From: Cyclobacteriaceae bacterium
Lineage (GTDB): Bacteria > Bacteroidota > Bacteroidia > Cytophagales > Cyclobacteriaceae
Assembly: GCA_025455225.1 (NCBI GenBank)
Contig: JALOMY010000151.1
Coordinates: 1 to 7,100, forward strand
Length of the DNA stretch: 7,100 bases
Direction of reading: 5' to 3'
Shown here: positions 6,414 through 7,100 of the stretch, piece after piece
How the letters are laid out: each line of letters starts with the position of its first letter
Numbering within the stretch: the stretch's first letter is position 1
Made by a program: the position numbers and the translations under genes
The notes under the pieces: generated by a model
Databases searched by the model: none
Told to the model about the DNA's origin: nothing
Seen by the model: the letters and a program-made list of their open reading frames with translations, nothing else

Positions 6414-6677
6414 TCAGAGCGCGATTAATCCTTCAATGGAGGAAGCCTTCAGGTACATTTCTATAACCGCATCACTGGATGGCGCCATTATTTCAATGGT
6501 GATGCTTGTATAATTTCCTTCACTTGAGGATTTCTCCCGTGTTGTGTGTAAAGGAAAAAGTTTTTTTACTTGTTCGACTTTACCCTTAGGCACGATGAAC
6601 TTAAACATATACAAGGACGGCCATCGATAATGTTGATCGAGTTTTGCACGAAACGATTCAATCGAAGTCTGATCCAT
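6414..6677 (-). CDS. DUF493 family protein (YbeD-like)
   Basis: This 87-residue cytoplasmic protein has the DUF493 (PF04359) layout: an N-terminal SIESFRAKLDQ helix, the strand WPSLYMFKFIVP (19-30), a helix KVEQVKKLF (33-41), the strand NYTSITIEIMAPSSD (55-69), and the terminal helix and strand VIEMYLKASSIEGLIAL (71-87). Together these suggest a small ferredoxin-like alpha/beta fold of the ACT-like type. The biochemical role is unknown; E. coli YbeD is encoded near lipoate genes, but nothing similar is visible here. The ATG (complement of 6675-6677) gives the normal family N-terminus. It lies two bases beyond the U-tract of a strong terminator serving the gene upstream, so its own promoter or transcription by readthrough is an open question. 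Confidence 0.88.
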   Translation of the reverse strand: MDQTSIESFRAKLDQHYRWPSLYMFKFIVPKGKVEQVKKLFPLHTTREKSSSEGNYTSITIEIMAPSSDAVIEMYLKASSIEGLIAL

Positions 6678-6679
6678 TG

Positions 6680-6720
6680 AAAAGAAAAGCGGACACTACG
6701 CATATAGCGAAGTGTCCGCT
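6680..6720 (-). terminator. Rho-independent terminator between the isomerase gene and the DUF493 gene
   Basis: Read on the minus strand, AGCGGACACT (complement of 6711-6720) pairs perfectly with AGTGTCCGCT (complement of 6688-6697). Beyond an A·A-type mismatch the stem continues with three more GC pairs (6699-6701 with 6707-6709) and a 5-nt loop. A U-rich tract, TTTCTTTT, follows directly (complement of 6680-6687). It starts 14 bp after the isomerase stop codon and ends two bases before the DUF493 ATG. The mirror orientation has no U-tract, so it acts leftward. Confidence 0.9.
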
Positions 6721-6734
6721 GGGATTAGGTACAA

Positions 6735-7100
6735 TTAATAAAACCTATATCGTTTGTCCTCTATTGAGGCGTCTAATTTGATAGCTTCAGTAATGCTTGC
6801 GCTGTTGCGGTTGACACCAGCCTGTTGCAAGGTGCTCTTGTAAATAGAATAATCAGCGGATGCGGGTGCCGTTGTTATAACCTGTGTTTCTATAATGATC
6901 ACACCATTTTCACCGGCATAAGGTTTGGAACGCTTACCGCTTTCAAGCGAAAAAGCCATACCGATAGCAACCGGTTCGAAACCAGCCGAGGCAAGTGTAT
7001 TAGCATTCATGCGCAGGCTGCTGTTGGTATATACATTGGCATCTTTACCAAACGCAGTGGCAATTTCTTCGAGAGATCCCTGCAGGCTACTTACTTTTTC
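6735..7100 (-). CDS. C-terminal part of a PpiD/SurA-like peptidyl-prolyl isomerase (5' end cut off by the window)
   Basis: The open frame enters at the right edge (EKVSSLQGSL...) and ends at TAA (6735-6737), giving 121 residues with no start codon inside the window; an internal ATG at 7010 is not the true start. Visible features are a helical segment SLEEIATAFGKD (9-20), a strand-rich segment KPYAGENGVIIIETQ (about 59-73), and an Ala/Ser-rich tail ending DKRYRFY. This resembles the end of the long Bacteroidota PpiD/SurA_N-type foldases, which are anchored in the inner membrane and assist folding of envelope proteins in the periplasm. The diagnostic parvulin domain, anchor and SurA-like N-terminus lie outside the window, so the call rests on the C-terminal pattern only. 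A terminator follows the stop codon. Confidence 0.7.
   Translation of the reverse strand, partial: EKVSSLQGSLEEIATAFGKDANVYTNSSLRMNANTLASAGFEPVAIGMAFSLESGKRSKPYAGENGVIIIETQVITTAPASADYSIYKSTLQQAGVNRNSASITEAIKLDASIEDKRYRFY

Noticed and set aside
6275..6466. 63-codon plus-strand frame across the gap between the DUF493 and dehydratase genes
   Set aside because: Most of it is antisense to the two conserved genes, and it matches nothing recognisable.
1..7100. Mobile element, CRISPR array or defence island
   Set aside because: No transposase, integrase, repeat-spacer pattern, tRNA-linked attachment site or toxin-antitoxin pair is visible; gene content and composition look uniform and chromosomal.

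Overview
The window looks like ordinary chromosomal DNA from a member of the Bacteroidota, most likely a Cytophagales-type bacterium; this is an inference from gene content, as no phylogeny could be run. Supporting signs are a stand-alone tandem-FtsX ABC permease of the kind expanded in this phylum, a DUF4105/Lnb-type protein, a FeoB-associated Cys-rich mini-protein, a short RsmI without the C-terminal extension of the E. coli enzyme, a PpiD/SurA-like isomerase ending in RFY, moderate GC, and an absence of clear Shine-Dalgarno sequences before most starts.

Left part (1-1939): a truncated exported DUF4105/Lnb-type protein reads leftward. It is divergent, across a 70-bp gap holding a 12-bp palindrome, from a radical SAM/SPASM protein of unknown substrate. 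The radical SAM gene converges on a 58-residue FeoB-associated Cys-rich membrane protein on the minus strand, and the two coding regions overlap by four bases.

Middle (1940-4585): a divergent promoter region precedes an 805-residue two-module FtsX/MacB-like permease, which is followed by a strong rho-independent terminator.

Right part (4577-7100): a leftward run encodes, in order of transcription, the C-terminus of a PpiD/SurA-like peptidyl-prolyl isomerase, a terminator, a DUF493 protein, a pterin-4a-carbinolamine dehydratase, RsmI (16S rRNA C1402 2'-O-methyltransferase) and an inositol monophosphatase family enzyme. The dehydratase and rsmI overlap by four bases and are probably translationally coupled. 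The four genes left of the terminator may form one housekeeping operon.

I found no mobile element, CRISPR array, tRNA or rRNA, and no convincing new multi-gene system. The best leads are modest: an intrinsic terminator ending against the DUF493 start codon, the radical SAM/SPASM protein of unknown substrate, the orphan FeoB-associated protein with its convergent overlap, and the visible N-terminal domain of a putative lipoprotein N-acyltransferase. Several genes (permease, phosphatase, dehydratase) have longer frames opening at TTG or GTG; I chose internal ATG starts and give the reasons.
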